A stretch of 64,000 bases of DNA from Streptomyces sp. NBC_01463 (GTDB taxonomy: Bacteria > Actinomycetota > Actinomycetes > Streptomycetales > Streptomycetaceae), in assembly GCA_036227345.1 (NCBI GenBank), contig CP109468.1:4092001-4156000 (forward strand), given 5' to 3'. Within the stretch, counting starts at the first letter, position 1, and each line of letters begins with the position of its first letter. The notes under the pieces were generated by a model. The model searched no databases. It had not been told where the DNA came from and saw nothing but the letters and a program-made list of their open reading frames with translations. Made by a program: the position numbers and the translations under genes. Below are positions 1 to 9,351 of this stretch, piece by piece.

Positions 1-970
1 TCGGGTTGCCGAGGATCACGACGATCTCGCGCTCGCCCCGGTACTCCTCGCGGCTGTGCGCCATCCGGATGTTGTCCACCAGCAGGACGTCGCCGGCCTG
101 CCACGGCTCGCGCCGGGTGGCGCCTCCGTAGGCCTGGTTGATCGTGGCGATCACCTCGGCGGAGATCGGTGTGCCGTCGCCGTGCGCGGTGGTGAAGGGA
201 AGCGAGTCGGCGCCGTACACATCCGTGAGGTACTCGCGGATCATCGGGTCGAGAGTGAGTTCGTTCAGGAAGGCGATCTGGTTGAACCAGAGGGGCCTTC
301 CGCTGACCGGGTGGTCGCTCACCGCAGACCGGCGCTGGCGGGTGCGCAGGGCGCCGTCGTCCAGCCAGGCGTGCTCGATCCCTGACGCGGCGCAGTACTC
401 GGCCACCTGTCCCGGGTCGTCGGTGCCGAAGGCCTCGGTCCAGGCGACACCGACCTCACGGTAGGTGCGTGTCAGTTGCCATCCCTCGCGGGCGAACCGG
501 GCGACGAGCCCGGCGGGCAGGGCGCTCAGCACCTCCTGGGCGTCGGCGACGGCGGTCGCGCCGCCTTCCCGGGGCGCGATGAGGCAGCCGAAGACGGCGA
601 GGGCGGGCACCTCGGCGGCGTAGCTCAACTCGTGGTGCATGCACATCGGTTCGTCCGGGGGCCATTCGGAGGATCCCTGCACACCGGGACGGTAGGAGCG
701 GCGGCCGGCGAAGCGCTCCCGCTCCTGCACGGGGTCGACGCCCAGCGCACGGGAGACGGCTTCGACGGCCTCGGGAGTGGTGACGGCGAGGCCGCGCAGC
801 AGCACGGCACCGTGTTCGGCGAGGGCGCGCAGCACGGTGGTGCGCTGCTCCGCGGCCCAGGAGGCCGCGTCGGCGGGGTCCGGGGCGCGCAGGACGGCGA
901 CACCGCCCGGAGGTGGTGCCTTTACCGGGTCGTACTCCGCTTCCGCGGTGGCTTCGAGTACGGACGTCAT
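1..970 (-). CDS. SyrP-like Fe(II)/2-oxoglutarate hydroxylase, C-terminus cut by window edge
   Basis: TauD/TfdA-fold dioxygenase, probably an amino acid hydroxylase acting on a carrier-bound substrate. The first 323 residues are visible; the family is usually about 330-340, so only a few are missing. Ligands seen: His112-x-Glu114 in MHHELSYAAE and the distal His305 in DNIRMAH, with Arg314 placed to bind 2-oxoglutarate. The Glu in the HxE position and the WFNQ motif (about 228-231) fit the SyrP branch that beta-hydroxylates residues during NRPS assembly, rather than taurine dioxygenases. It starts at an ATG 61 bp downstream of the A-T gene and is read in the same direction, so the two are likely one transcript. 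I infer that the A-T-loaded amino acid is its substrate. The exact substrate (Asp and His types are known in this branch) cannot be read from the sequence. Confidence 0.85.
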   Translation of the reverse strand, partial: MTSVLEATAEAEYDPVKAPPPGGVAVLRAPDPADAASWAAEQRTTVLRALAEHGAVLLRGLAVTTPEAVEAVSRALGVDPVQERERFAGRRSYRPGVQGSSEWPPDEPMCMHHELSYAAEVPALAVFGCLIAPREGGATAVADAQEVLSALPAGLVARFAREGWQLTRTYREVGVAWTEAFGTDDPGQVAEYCAASGIEHAWLDDGALRTRQRRSAVSDHPVSGRPLWFNQIAFLNELTLDPMIREYLTDVYGADSLPFTTAHGDGTPISAEVIATINQAYGGATRREPWQAGDVLLVDNIRMAHSREEYRGEREIVVILGNP

Positions 971-1031
971 CTCTCCGGTGTCTCCCTCGGTGACGGGTGG
1001 CGCGGGGTGTCGTACGGGCTTCGGCGCCGGT

Positions 1032-3569
1032 TCAGCCGACAGCGGCGGTGGGGGCGTCGGCCCGCTCGGCGAGACGCTCGGTCAGCAGGGCCGCCAGGTC
1101 GCGGAGGACCGGTGTACGGGCCAGTTCCCCGACCGTGACGAGCCGTTCGAGTGCGATCGCGAGGCGTACGGCGGTCAGCGAGGTGCCGCCGATCTCGAAG
1201 AAGTGGGCGGTGCGGCCGATGCGCTCGACCGGCACCTTGAGCACGTCCGCCCACAGTGCGGCCAGCCGGGCCTCGCTCCGGGTGCCCGGGGCCCGGCTCC
1301 CGGCACCCGCCGGGTTGTGCGCGGCCGGGTGGTCCCCGGCTCCCTCCGCCTCCCGGGTCAGGGCCTTCCGGTCGGTCTTGCCGTTGGAGGTGAGCGGCAG
1401 CGTGGGCCGGCGCTCCAGCCGCGCGGGGACCATGTAGGCGGGGAGGGTGTCCGCGAGCCGGTCCCGGACCTCGTCCGGGTGCGGGCCGTCCGCGCCGGTG
1501 TAGTACCCGACGAGGGTGCGGGCGTCGCCGCGGCCTGCGGCGACCACCGCACCGTCCCGCACCCCGGCCACCTCCAGCAGCCGGTTCTCGATCTCACCGA
1601 TCTCGATCCGGAAGCCCCGGATCTTGAGCTGGGCATCGCGCCTGCCGTGGAACTCGAGCCTTCCGTCCGGCATCCAGCGACCGAAGTCCCCCGAGCGGTA
1701 GAGCCGTTCGCCGGGCCGGTGCGGGTCGGTCATGAAGGCGGCCTTGCTGCGCACCTCGTCGTTCACGTATCCGCGGCCCACGCACACACCGGAGAAGACG
1801 ATCTCGCCGGGCGACCCCAGCGGTACCGGCTGGAGCCGCTCGTCGACGACGTACACCCTGACGTTGCGGACGGGTCTGCCGAGCGGCACGGAGGAGCCGG
1901 CCGGGGGGCGGTGCATGACCTCGTGGTTGGTGTCGTCGCACGTCTCGGTGAGTCCGTACGCGTTGCACAGCGTGACGCCGGGGAAGGAGGTGAACCAGCG
2001 CTCGACGAGTTCCTTCTTGAGTGCCTCGCCGGTCGCGGAGACCGCGCGCAGGTCCGGCAGCGCGGTTCTGCCGTCGTCGTTCAGATAGGTGAGGAGGACT
2101 TCCAGGTACGACGGGACGAGCTGAGCCACCTCGACCCGGCCGACCCGCAGCGTCTCGACGAACCTGCCCACGTCCAGGACCGCTTCCTGGGCGACGATGT
2201 GGGTGGTGCCGCCGGTCACGAGCGCGGCGACCAGCTGCCACAGGGAGATGTCGAAGCACTGGGGCGCGGTCTGGGCGACGACGGTGCCCTCGGTGACGCC
2301 CAGGTCCTCGATCTTGGCGAGCAGATGGTTGACGAACCCGGCGTGCTCGCACACCGCACCCTTGGGCTCGCCGGTAGAGCCCGAGGTGAAGTAGATGTAC
2401 GCGGCCGCGTCGCCGGGGACCGGGAATCGCGGGTCGGTGCTGGGCAGCCCGGCCGGGAGCTCGTCGAGGAAGGTGACGACCGGATCGGCCCCCGACTCGG
2501 CGACGGCCCGGTCCAGGGCCGGGCACACCTCCCGGGTAGTGAGCACGGTGTGGCAGGCGCTGCGGGTGAGTACGGCCGCGATCCGGGCAGCCGGGAAGTG
2601 CGGCTCGACCGGGAGGTAGACACCGCCCGCCTTGAACACGCCGATGACCGCGGCCAGCCACTCCAGATCGCGTTCGGTGACGACCGCGACGACGTCCTCG
2701 TCCCACAGCCCGCCGAGCCGCAGAGCCCAGGCGACCCGGTTGGCCCGCTCGTTGAGCTCCGCGTACGTGAGCGAGCGGCCGTCCAGTACGGCGGCGACGG
2801 CCCCGGGGTGGCTCCGTACCCGCGCCTCGAAGAGTTCGTGGAACCTGCGGTCGGGAACCTCCCGCTCGGGGCCCGCCAGTTCCTCGGTCTGGTGGCGGAG
2901 CTCGGCGTCGGAGAGCAGGGACCGTTCGCCGTGCGGGGCGCCGGAGTCCTCGGCGGTGCGGCGCAGCGCGGTCAGGTAGTACCCGGCGATCCGGGCCGCC
3001 GCCGCGGCGTCGAGCGTGTCTGTGCGGTGGCGTACGACGAGGTCGTCGCCGTCCGTGTGGACGTCGAGGACCGTACCGGCAGGCGCCGGTGCGTGGGCAC
3101 CGGCCCCGGGTGCGGTCACGAGGGAGTCGAAGAGGGCGCTTCCGCCGTGCGTGCCGGTGGAGTCGGGTGCCTGGCCGGCGTACCGCGCGAGCGCGGCGAC
3201 GCCGGCCCGTGCGGCGCCGACGAGGTCGTCCCAGGTGCCGTCCGCGGTGTTGATACGGACGGGGAGGGCGTCCTGGCCGGCCTGCCGGAATCCGGTGAGC
3301 GTCTCGCTGTCGCCGGTCAGGGCAGCGATCACCTTGGCGTGTGCCGCCAGGAGCGCGGGGGCCGTGACCGGGGTGCCGGCGAGCGGTGTCCGGTGCTCGG
3401 CGAAGGCCGCAGCGCTCTCGTCCGCGCAGTCGCCGGCCGCGGTCCACCGGGGCAGCGGAGTGAAACCCCCCGCGTCCAGGACACCGCGCCAGTACTCCCG
3501 GCCGGCCTCTCCGTCCTTGTCGTCCGCGCACCGCTTCACCTGCGTGCCTCCACCCGAAGTACCCGTCAT
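1032..3569 (-). CDS. Stand-alone A-T NRPS protein with decayed N-terminal condensation remnant
   Basis: 845 residues. About 1-200 resembles the C-terminal half of a condensation domain (ITALRRTAEDS-like end, FDSLV, YY..LL) but has no HHxxxDG motif, so it cannot condense. A domain about 241-720: YFTSGSTGEPKG, GLTE, YRSGD and NGKTD are present. The carrier domain follows (FFEIGGTSL, Ser at about 793). The pocket residues I read are D-I-W-Q-S-T-A-D-D-K. Two acidic residues at the pocket end suggest a polar or cationic amino acid, but I do not recognise the code with confidence. There is no C or TE partner, so its aminoacyl group must be used elsewhere. NRPS-3 has a C-T module without an A domain, and the next gene is a SyrP-like hydroxylase. 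Ramoplanin and enduracidin (didomain A-T plus A-less module) and syringomycin (SyrB1) are known parallels. It has its own promoter, behind a terminator. Confidence 0.9.
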   Translation of the reverse strand: MTGTSGGGTQVKRCADDKDGEAGREYWRGVLDAGGFTPLPRWTAAGDCADESAAAFAEHRTPLAGTPVTAPALLAAHAKVIAALTGDSETLTGFRQAGQDALPVRINTADGTWDDLVGAARAGVAALARYAGQAPDSTGTHGGSALFDSLVTAPGAGAHAPAPAGTVLDVHTDGDDLVVRHRTDTLDAAAAARIAGYYLTALRRTAEDSGAPHGERSLLSDAELRHQTEELAGPEREVPDRRFHELFEARVRSHPGAVAAVLDGRSLTYAELNERANRVAWALRLGGLWDEDVVAVVTERDLEWLAAVIGVFKAGGVYLPVEPHFPAARIAAVLTRSACHTVLTTREVCPALDRAVAESGADPVVTFLDELPAGLPSTDPRFPVPGDAAAYIYFTSGSTGEPKGAVCEHAGFVNHLLAKIEDLGVTEGTVVAQTAPQCFDISLWQLVAALVTGGTTHIVAQEAVLDVGRFVETLRVGRVEVAQLVPSYLEVLLTYLNDDGRTALPDLRAVSATGEALKKELVERWFTSFPGVTLCNAYGLTETCDDTNHEVMHRPPAGSSVPLGRPVRNVRVYVVDERLQPVPLGSPGEIVFSGVCVGRGYVNDEVRSKAAFMTDPHRPGERLYRSGDFGRWMPDGRLEFHGRRDAQLKIRGFRIEIGEIENRLLEVAGVRDGAVVAAGRGDARTLVGYYTGADGPHPDEVRDRLADTLPAYMVPARLERRPTLPLTSNGKTDRKALTREAEGAGDHPAAHNPAGAGSRAPGTRSEARLAALWADVLKVPVERIGRTAHFFEIGGTSLTAVRLAIALERLVTVGELARTPVLRDLAALLTERLAERADAPTAAVG

Positions 3570-3607
3570 TTCCGTGAGCCGGGGACGACTTCACGTTGAT
3601 GTCCGAA

Positions 3608-3640
3608 ACACTATGGAGGGGCCTTATCGACGGAGTATCG
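3608..3640 (-). promoter_or_regulatory. Candidate SARP-type promoter of the A-T gene
   Basis: Read on the minus strand, two repeats, CGATAC (3640-3635) and CGATAA (3629-3624), lie 11 bp apart. A -10-like TAGTGT (3613-3608) begins 14 bp after the ATAAGG of the second repeat. The same 14-bp spacing separates the ATAAGCCG repeat and the -10 of the exporter promoter at 25,312-25,331. SARP activators bind direct repeats of 11-bp period just upstream of -10, so both promoters may answer to the SARP of this cluster. This is pattern reading only. Confidence 0.45.
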
Positions 3641-3672
3641 GTTCACTTCTCATCGGCCGGGAGGTGAAAAAG

Positions 3673-3713
3673 CCCGGTGCCGGGCCTCCTCGTAAGGGAG
3701 ACCCGGCACCGGC
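3673..3713 (-). terminator. Hairpin terminator after NRPS-3
   Basis: GGTGCCGGG (3676-3684) pairs with CCCGGCACC (3702-3710), with further CTCC/GGGAG pairing inside. It lies 14 bp beyond the NRPS-3 stop codon and separates the three-gene NRPS operon from the A-T gene. Confidence 0.75.
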
Positions 3714-3726
3714 CCGTGCGCTTCGC

Positions 3727-6700
3727 TCAAAGACGCGTGGAAAGAATCCGGCCGATTTCCGAGGCGGGTCCGGGCGCCATCATCGCCTCGTGCGTGGCGG
3801 CGACTCCGACACGCTCGAACTCACCGGAGAGATACGGCTCCCATCCCTGCGGGTGGGCCCATTCGCGCACGTTCTCCTCCGCCGCGACCAGCAGCACATC
3901 GCCCTTGTACGGCGCCGGTTCCGTCGGGGACGCCAGTCGCACGTTGTTGACCAGAACGTTCAGCACGTCACCGCGCTGCTTCTCGTCGAGGTGGCGCACC
4001 TCCCCGTCGCTGCGCCCCATGTAGGCGACAATGCCGGCCCGCACGGCGTCCTCGGCGGCAGGCAGGGTGTCGTCCTCGCCGTGCATGCGCGCGTAGGCCT
4101 GGTACATGTCGACGAGGATCTGCCGGGCCTCCATCTCCACCCGGCGCTCCTCCTCCACCGGATAGGCGTCGAGGAGGACGAGCAGCCCCACCTCCTCGCC
4201 ACGCTGCTGGAGTTCGGCGGCGAGTGCCTGGGCGAGCGTGCCGCCGAGGGACCATCCCAGCAGGTGGTAGGGGCCGTGCGGGCGGACGGACCGGATCTGC
4301 GCCACGTAGTCGTCGAGCATGCCCCGCATCGACTCGGCCGTGGGGGTCTCCCCGTCCACGCCCCGTGACTGGAGCCCGTACACGGGGGTGTCCGTGTCCA
4401 GGGTGCGCAGCAGGCCCGAGTAGCACCAGCTGAGCCCGCCCACCGGGTGGACGCAGAACAGCGGGGCGCTCTCGCCCGTGGTGCGCAGCGGGAGCAGTAC
4501 GTCGAACCCGCCGCCCCCGGCCTCGCCCCCCTCGGTGTCGATACGGTGGAGCAGGGCGGCCGGTGTCGGCGCCTCGAACACGGCCCGTACCGGGGTGACG
4601 GCGCCGAGCACCTGGGTGATGAGCCCTGCCAGCCGGGAGGCGAGCAGCGAATGTCCGCCCCGTTCGAAGAAGTTGTCGTCGATGCCGACGGTGTCGACTC
4701 CGAGGATCTCGGCGTAGAGCCGGCACATCACCTCTTCACGGGCGGTGCGCGGTGCCCGGTACGTTCCGTGGTGGTCCGCGGGTGCGGGCAGTGCGCGTAC
4801 GTCGAGCTTGCCGTTGGGGGTCAGGGGCAGCCGGTCGAGCGGGACGACGGCGGAGGGCACCATGTGTTCGGGGAGTTCACCGGCGAGTGCCGTCCTGATC
4901 GTGGCGGCGCCGGCGCTCCCGTCGCGGAGCACCGTGTAGGCGACGAGTCTGCGGTCGCCCGGCCGGTCCTCGCGTACGGTGACAGCCGCCGCCACCACGT
5001 CGGGCAGCCGGGTCAGGGCCGCCTGGATCTCGCCGAGTTCGATCCGGAACCCGCGGAGCTTGACCTGTCCGTCGCTACGGCCGAGGAAGTCGATCCGCCC
5101 GTCCCTGCGGCGGGAACCCAGATCGCCTGTCCGGTACATCCGCTCCCCCGCCGGTCCGAACGGGTCGGCGACGAAGCGGCCCGCGGTGAGCCCCGCACGG
5201 TGCTGGTAGCCGCGGGCCAGGCCGCTTCCGCCGATGTACAACTCGCCGGGCACGCCGGGCGCCACGGGACGCAGACGGGCGTCCAGCAGGTAGACGCGCA
5301 CGCCGGGCAGCGGATGCCCGATGGGCTGGCGGCCGGTCTCCGCGGGGTCCATGGCCCACTGGGTGACCTCGACGGTCGCCTCGGTCGGCCCGTAGGCGTT
5401 GACCATGCGCCGGCCGGGGGCCCAGCGCTCCACCAGCCGGGGGGTGCCGGCCTCGCCGCCGGACATCAGGGTGGCCAGGTCGGGCAGCTCGGTCTCGGGC
5501 AGGCCGGCGAGCACAGCGGGCGGCAGGTGGGCGTGGGTGATCCGTTCGGTGCGCAGGAACTCCGCGAGTTCCTCCCCGACGGGCACCTGCTCCGGGATGA
5601 CGAGGCAGCCTCCGGTGAGCAGTGCCATGGTGAGTTCGGCGACCGACACGTCGAAGCTCGGGGAGACGAACTGCAGCACCCGGCTACCCGGCCCCGCCCC
5701 GTGCAGGTCACGGTGGGTGGCGGCCAGGGCGGCCAGTCCCCGGTGGGTGACGACCACGCCCTTGGGCGTACCGGTGGAGCCCGACGTGTAGATGACGTAC
5801 GCGGGGTGGTCGGGGAGCAGTTCCACGACCGGGGGCGCCGCGTCCTGAGCGGTGCCGGCCGGCTGCGGGCCGTCCAGCAGGAGGACGGCCGCGGTCCCGG
5901 CGGGCAGCCGCCCGGCGTGACCGGCCGTGGTGAGGACGCACTGCGGCTCGGTGTCCGCCAGCATCAGGCCGATGCGCTGCTCGGGGTAGTCCGGGTCGAG
6001 CGGGAGATAGGCGGCGCCCGCCTTCGACACCGCCAGGATCGCGACGACGAGATCCGCGGAGCGCGGCAGCGCGAGCGCCACCGTCGTCTCGGGTCCGGCG
6101 CCCAGGGCGCGGAGCCGGTGGGCCAGCCGGGTGGAGCGCGCGTCCAGTTCGGCGTATCCGAGGACGAGGTGCCCGTGCTGGACGGCCGGGGCATCCGGTG
6201 TGCGGGCCACCTGCCCGGCGAACAGGGCGGGCAGCGTCGAAGGGGCCACGGGCGCCGGCACGCCCAGCCCGGCATCCAGCTCCGCCGCGCGCTCGGCGGC
6301 GGAGAGCAGCTCGATGCGGCTGAGCGGCAGGGCCGGGTCGGCGGCGACGGCGGTGAGCAGCCGCACGAAGCGGTCGGCCAGTGCCTGCGCGCTCTGCGGG
6401 TCGAAGAGCGCCGTGGCGTACTCGACGATGCCGGTCAGTCCGGCGGGACTGCCGTCGGCGTCGTGCGTCTCGGCGACGGAGAAGGAGAGGTCGCATCGGG
6501 CGACGCCCACCCCGAATCCCTCGAACTCGATGTCCAGGCCGGGGAGCCGGATGTCGGGCCGCGCCGTGTTCTGGAACGCCAGCATCACCTGGAACAGCGG
6601 ATGGGCGGAGGACCGTGCCGGGTTGAGCGCCTCGACGAGCCGTTCGAACGGCAGGTCCTGATGGGTGTAGGCGGCCAGATCGGCCTCGCGGACCCGGCCC

Positions 6701-9351
6701 AGCAGTTCACCGAACCCGGGGTCCCCCGAGGTGTCGGTGCGCAGCACCAGCGTGTTGACGAAGAACCCGGCAAGGTCGTCGAGCGCCGGGTCCGTGCGTC
6801 CCGCCACTGCCGTGCCGATCGGAATGTCGTCACCGGCGCCCACGGCGCTGAGGAGCGCGGCAAGCCCGGCCTGCACCGTCATGAAAAGCGTGCTCTGTCG
6901 GGCCCTCGCAAGGTCCGCGAGGCGGCGGTGCGCCTCGGCCCCCAGGCTGAAGGCGACGGACGCGCCCCGGTAGTCGGCGACGGCGGGCCGGGCCCGGTTC
7001 GTGGGCAGTTCGAGCTGTCCGGGGGTGCCGGCGAGGGCGGTGCGCCAGAAGTCGAGCTGCCGGGCCAGCAGGCTGTCGGGGTCCTCCGGGTCGCCCAGCA
7101 CGGCACGCTGCCAGAGCGCGTAGTCGGCGTACTGGACCGGCAGCGGCGACCAGTCCGGCGCGGCGCCGCCGCACCGGCTCGCGTAGGCCTCGGCGAGATC
7201 CCGCAGCAGCGGGGCGACGGAACTGCCGTCCCCCGCGATGTGGTGGACCAGGAGCAGCAGGACGTGCTCGTCCGGCGCCATGCGCAGCACGGTGCAGCGC
7301 AGGGGCGTCTCGGTCGTGAGGTCGAATGCGTACCGCGCGGCATCGAGCAGTTCCTGCGCCGCTTCACCGGCGGGGGTGTCACGGACCTCGACCACGGGCT
7401 CGGTCAGCGGCAGCACCACCTGGCGCGGGGTGCCGTCGCTCTCCGGGAACACCGTGCGGAGCGTCTCGTGCCGGGCGATGAGGTCACCGAGCGCCGCGGT
7501 CAGCGCGGGCAGGTCGAGGGCGCCGGTGAGCCGCAGCGGAATGGGGATGTTGTACGTGGCGCTGGGACCCTCCAGCCGGTGCATGAACCAGAGCCGTTGC
7601 TGGGCGAAGGACAGCGGCACGTGTGCGGGGCGCTCGGCGCTCTCCAGGGCGGGGCCGGTCCGCGCCCCGCCCTGGAGACGCAGGGCGAGTGAGGCGGGGG
7701 TGGGGGCCTCGAAGAGCTCCCGGACCGGCAGCGAGACACCGAACGCGGCACGGACCCGGCCGAGCAGCTTGACGGCGGACAGGGAATGCCCGCCGCACTG
7801 GAAGAAGTTGTCGTCGCCGGTGACCTTCTCCCTGCCGAGGACCTCGCCGAACAGCCCGCACAGAATCTCCTCCTGCGGTGTGCGTCCGGAGCGCCGGGGC
7901 CGCGGAGCCCGCTCCTCTCCGGCGCCCCGGGCGGCCGCCGCCGGCGCAGCGGGCAGGGCCGCCCGCTGCGCCGCGTCGAGCACGGGCAGTTCCCCGACCG
8001 GGCGCCCCGGGCGCTCCGCCATGGCTTCGAGCAGGCGTACGGCGTGCGCGACCAGCATCTCGGCCGCCGGGGCCGCGTAGACGTCGGGCCGGTATTCGAG
8101 TCGCAGCAGCAGCCGGTCCCCCTCGATGCCGGAGATCATGCGCAGCGGGTAGTGGGCAGCGTCCTTGCCGGAGACCTCGCGGACCCGCAGTCCCGCGTAG
8201 GAGGGGGGTGTGGCGCCGCCACCCGGGTAGTTCTCGACGGTGAGGGCCGTGTCGAAGAGGTCTCCGTGGCCGGCCAGCCGCTGGAGCTCGCCAAGACGCA
8301 GGTGCTGGTGGTCCAGGAGTCCGCTCTGCTCGTCCTGGAGGCGGGCCAGCTGGGCGGTGAGCGTGGCGGAACGGTCGAGCCGGACCCGTACCGGCACGGT
8401 GTTGATGAAGAGACCGACCATGGTCTCGATGCCGGGTATCTCCGGCGGGCGCCCGGACACGACCGAGCCGAACACCACGTCGTCGGTGCCGGTCAGCGCG
8501 CCCAGCACCAGTGCCCACATGCCCTGGAGGAGTGTGTTGACCGTCAGCCCGTTGGCGCGTGCCGCCGCGATGAGGGCCGCGGTCCGCTCCGCGTCGAGGC
8601 GGGCGGTGGCGTACTCGGGCAGCAGCGGGGTGCGCTCCTCGTCGGCCGCGGCGACCAGCGTCGGGGCCGGCAACCCGGCCAGCGCCTCGGTCCAGGCCTC
8701 CCTGGCGGCTTCCTGGGGGGCGGAGCCGGCCGCGGAGCGCCCGGCGAGCCAAGCCAGATAGGTGCGGTACGGGGTGACGGGAGGCAGCTGCGTGGGGGCG
8801 CCGCCCTCCGCGTACAGCGTCAGCAGCTCCCGCTGGACGATCGGCGCGGACCAGCCATCGAGCAGGATGTGATGGTTCGTCAAAACCAGTTGGTGGAGCT
8901 CCGCTTCGGCCCGGACCAGGGTGAAGCGGGCGGCCGGGGCCACCGCGAGGTCGAAGCGGCGGCCACGGTCCTCGGCGAGCAGGGCGTCCAGGGCGGTGTG
9001 CCGTGCGTCGCCGGACAGGCCCGACAGGTCCACCTCCGCCCAGGGAAGCGTGACCTCGCGGTGGATCACCTGGATGGCCTGTCCGTTCGCCCGCTGCCGG
9101 AAGGCGGCCCGCAGGTTGGCGTGCCGGTGCAGCAGGGCGGTCGCCGCCGCACGCATCCGGGCCGGGTCGAGGGGGCCTTCGAGCGCCATGACCAGCTGGG
9201 TGTTGTAGACGTCCGTTCCGTCCTCGTCCGCGAGGGCGTGGAAGAGGAGCCCTTCCTGGAGCGGCGAGAGCGGCAGGACGTCCTCGAGCCCCGAGGCCTT
9301 CGCAGGAGTCTTCGTGGCGGCCTTCACAGGGGTCTTCGTGGAGTTCGTCAT
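3727..9351 (-). CDS. NRPS-3: C-T-C-A-T-TE, with an A-less sixth module
   Basis: 1874 residues. C6 runs from about 29 ([21 protein letters not shown] at about 163). It follows an epimerase, so it should be a D-accepting type. Directly after it comes a carrier (FFQCGGHSL, about 519), with only a short linker where an A domain would normally be. C7 from about 577 (HHIAGDGSS about 705), A7 about 1042-1530, T7 (FFERGGHSL about 1563) and thioesterase about 1630-1874 (GWSLGG about 1700) follow. The A7 pocket reads D-V-A-H-M-G-A-V-E-K: no clear match, and the acidic ninth residue faintly resembles codes for basic residues. The thioesterase releases or cyclises the peptide, so this is the last protein of the line. 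The ATG overlaps the NRPS-2 stop (ATGA), so the two are translationally coupled. In-frame starts further upstream are ignored. Residue 6 must be supplied in trans or skipped. Confidence 0.93.
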   Translation of the reverse strand: MTNSTKTPVKAATKTPAKASGLEDVLPLSPLQEGLLFHALADEDGTDVYNTQLVMALEGPLDPARMRAAATALLHRHANLRAAFRQRANGQAIQVIHREVTLPWAEVDLSGLSGDARHTALDALLAEDRGRRFDLAVAPAARFTLVRAEAELHQLVLTNHHILLDGWSAPIVQRELLTLYAEGGAPTQLPPVTPYRTYLAWLAGRSAAGSAPQEAAREAWTEALAGLPAPTLVAAADEERTPLLPEYATARLDAERTAALIAAARANGLTVNTLLQGMWALVLGALTGTDDVVFGSVVSGRPPEIPGIETMVGLFINTVPVRVRLDRSATLTAQLARLQDEQSGLLDHQHLRLGELQRLAGHGDLFDTALTVENYPGGGATPPSYAGLRVREVSGKDAAHYPLRMISGIEGDRLLLRLEYRPDVYAAPAAEMLVAHAVRLLEAMAERPGRPVGELPVLDAAQRAALPAAPAAAARGAGEERAPRPRRSGRTPQEEILCGLFGEVLGREKVTGDDNFFQCGGHSLSAVKLLGRVRAAFGVSLPVRELFEAPTPASLALRLQGGARTGPALESAERPAHVPLSFAQQRLWFMHRLEGPSATYNIPIPLRLTGALDLPALTAALGDLIARHETLRTVFPESDGTPRQVVLPLTEPVVEVRDTPAGEAAQELLDAARYAFDLTTETPLRCTVLRMAPDEHVLLLLVHHIAGDGSSVAPLLRDLAEAYASRCGGAAPDWSPLPVQYADYALWQRAVLGDPEDPDSLLARQLDFWRTALAGTPGQLELPTNRARPAVADYRGASVAFSLGAEAHRRLADLARARQSTLFMTVQAGLAALLSAVGAGDDIPIGTAVAGRTDPALDDLAGFFVNTLVLRTDTSGDPGFGELLGRVREADLAAYTHQDLPFERLVEALNPARSSAHPLFQVMLAFQNTARPDIRLPGLDIEFEGFGVGVARCDLSFSVAETHDADGSPAGLTGIVEYATALFDPQSAQALADRFVRLLTAVAADPALPLSRIELLSAAERAAELDAGLGVPAPVAPSTLPALFAGQVARTPDAPAVQHGHLVLGYAELDARSTRLAHRLRALGAGPETTVALALPRSADLVVAILAVSKAGAAYLPLDPDYPEQRIGLMLADTEPQCVLTTAGHAGRLPAGTAAVLLLDGPQPAGTAQDAAPPVVELLPDHPAYVIYTSGSTGTPKGVVVTHRGLAALAATHRDLHGAGPGSRVLQFVSPSFDVSVAELTMALLTGGCLVIPEQVPVGEELAEFLRTERITHAHLPPAVLAGLPETELPDLATLMSGGEAGTPRLVERWAPGRRMVNAYGPTEATVEVTQWAMDPAETGRQPIGHPLPGVRVYLLDARLRPVAPGVPGELYIGGSGLARGYQHRAGLTAGRFVADPFGPAGERMYRTGDLGSRRRDGRIDFLGRSDGQVKLRGFRIELGEIQAALTRLPDVVAAAVTVREDRPGDRRLVAYTVLRDGSAGAATIRTALAGELPEHMVPSAVVPLDRLPLTPNGKLDVRALPAPADHHGTYRAPRTAREEVMCRLYAEILGVDTVGIDDNFFERGGHSLLASRLAGLITQVLGAVTPVRAVFEAPTPAALLHRIDTEGGEAGGGGFDVLLPLRTTGESAPLFCVHPVGGLSWCYSGLLRTLDTDTPVYGLQSRGVDGETPTAESMRGMLDDYVAQIRSVRPHGPYHLLGWSLGGTLAQALAAELQQRGEEVGLLVLLDAYPVEEERRVEMEARQILVDMYQAYARMHGEDDTLPAAEDAVRAGIVAYMGRSDGEVRHLDEKQRGDVLNVLVNNVRLASPTEPAPYKGDVLLVAAEENVREWAHPQGWEPYLSGEFERVGVAATHEAMMAPGPASEIGRILSTRL

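Noticed and set aside
777..3599. Long open frame of 940 codons on the plus strand opposite the A-T gene
   Set aside because: It is the antisense of a well-supported A-T protein in GC-rich DNA. Its Gly/Arg/Val-rich translation has no domain.
7877..7990. Degenerate A domain hidden between C6 and T6
   Set aside because: Only about 35 residues of Ala/Pro/Arg-rich linker separate the domains. No A-domain core motif is present in any frame.
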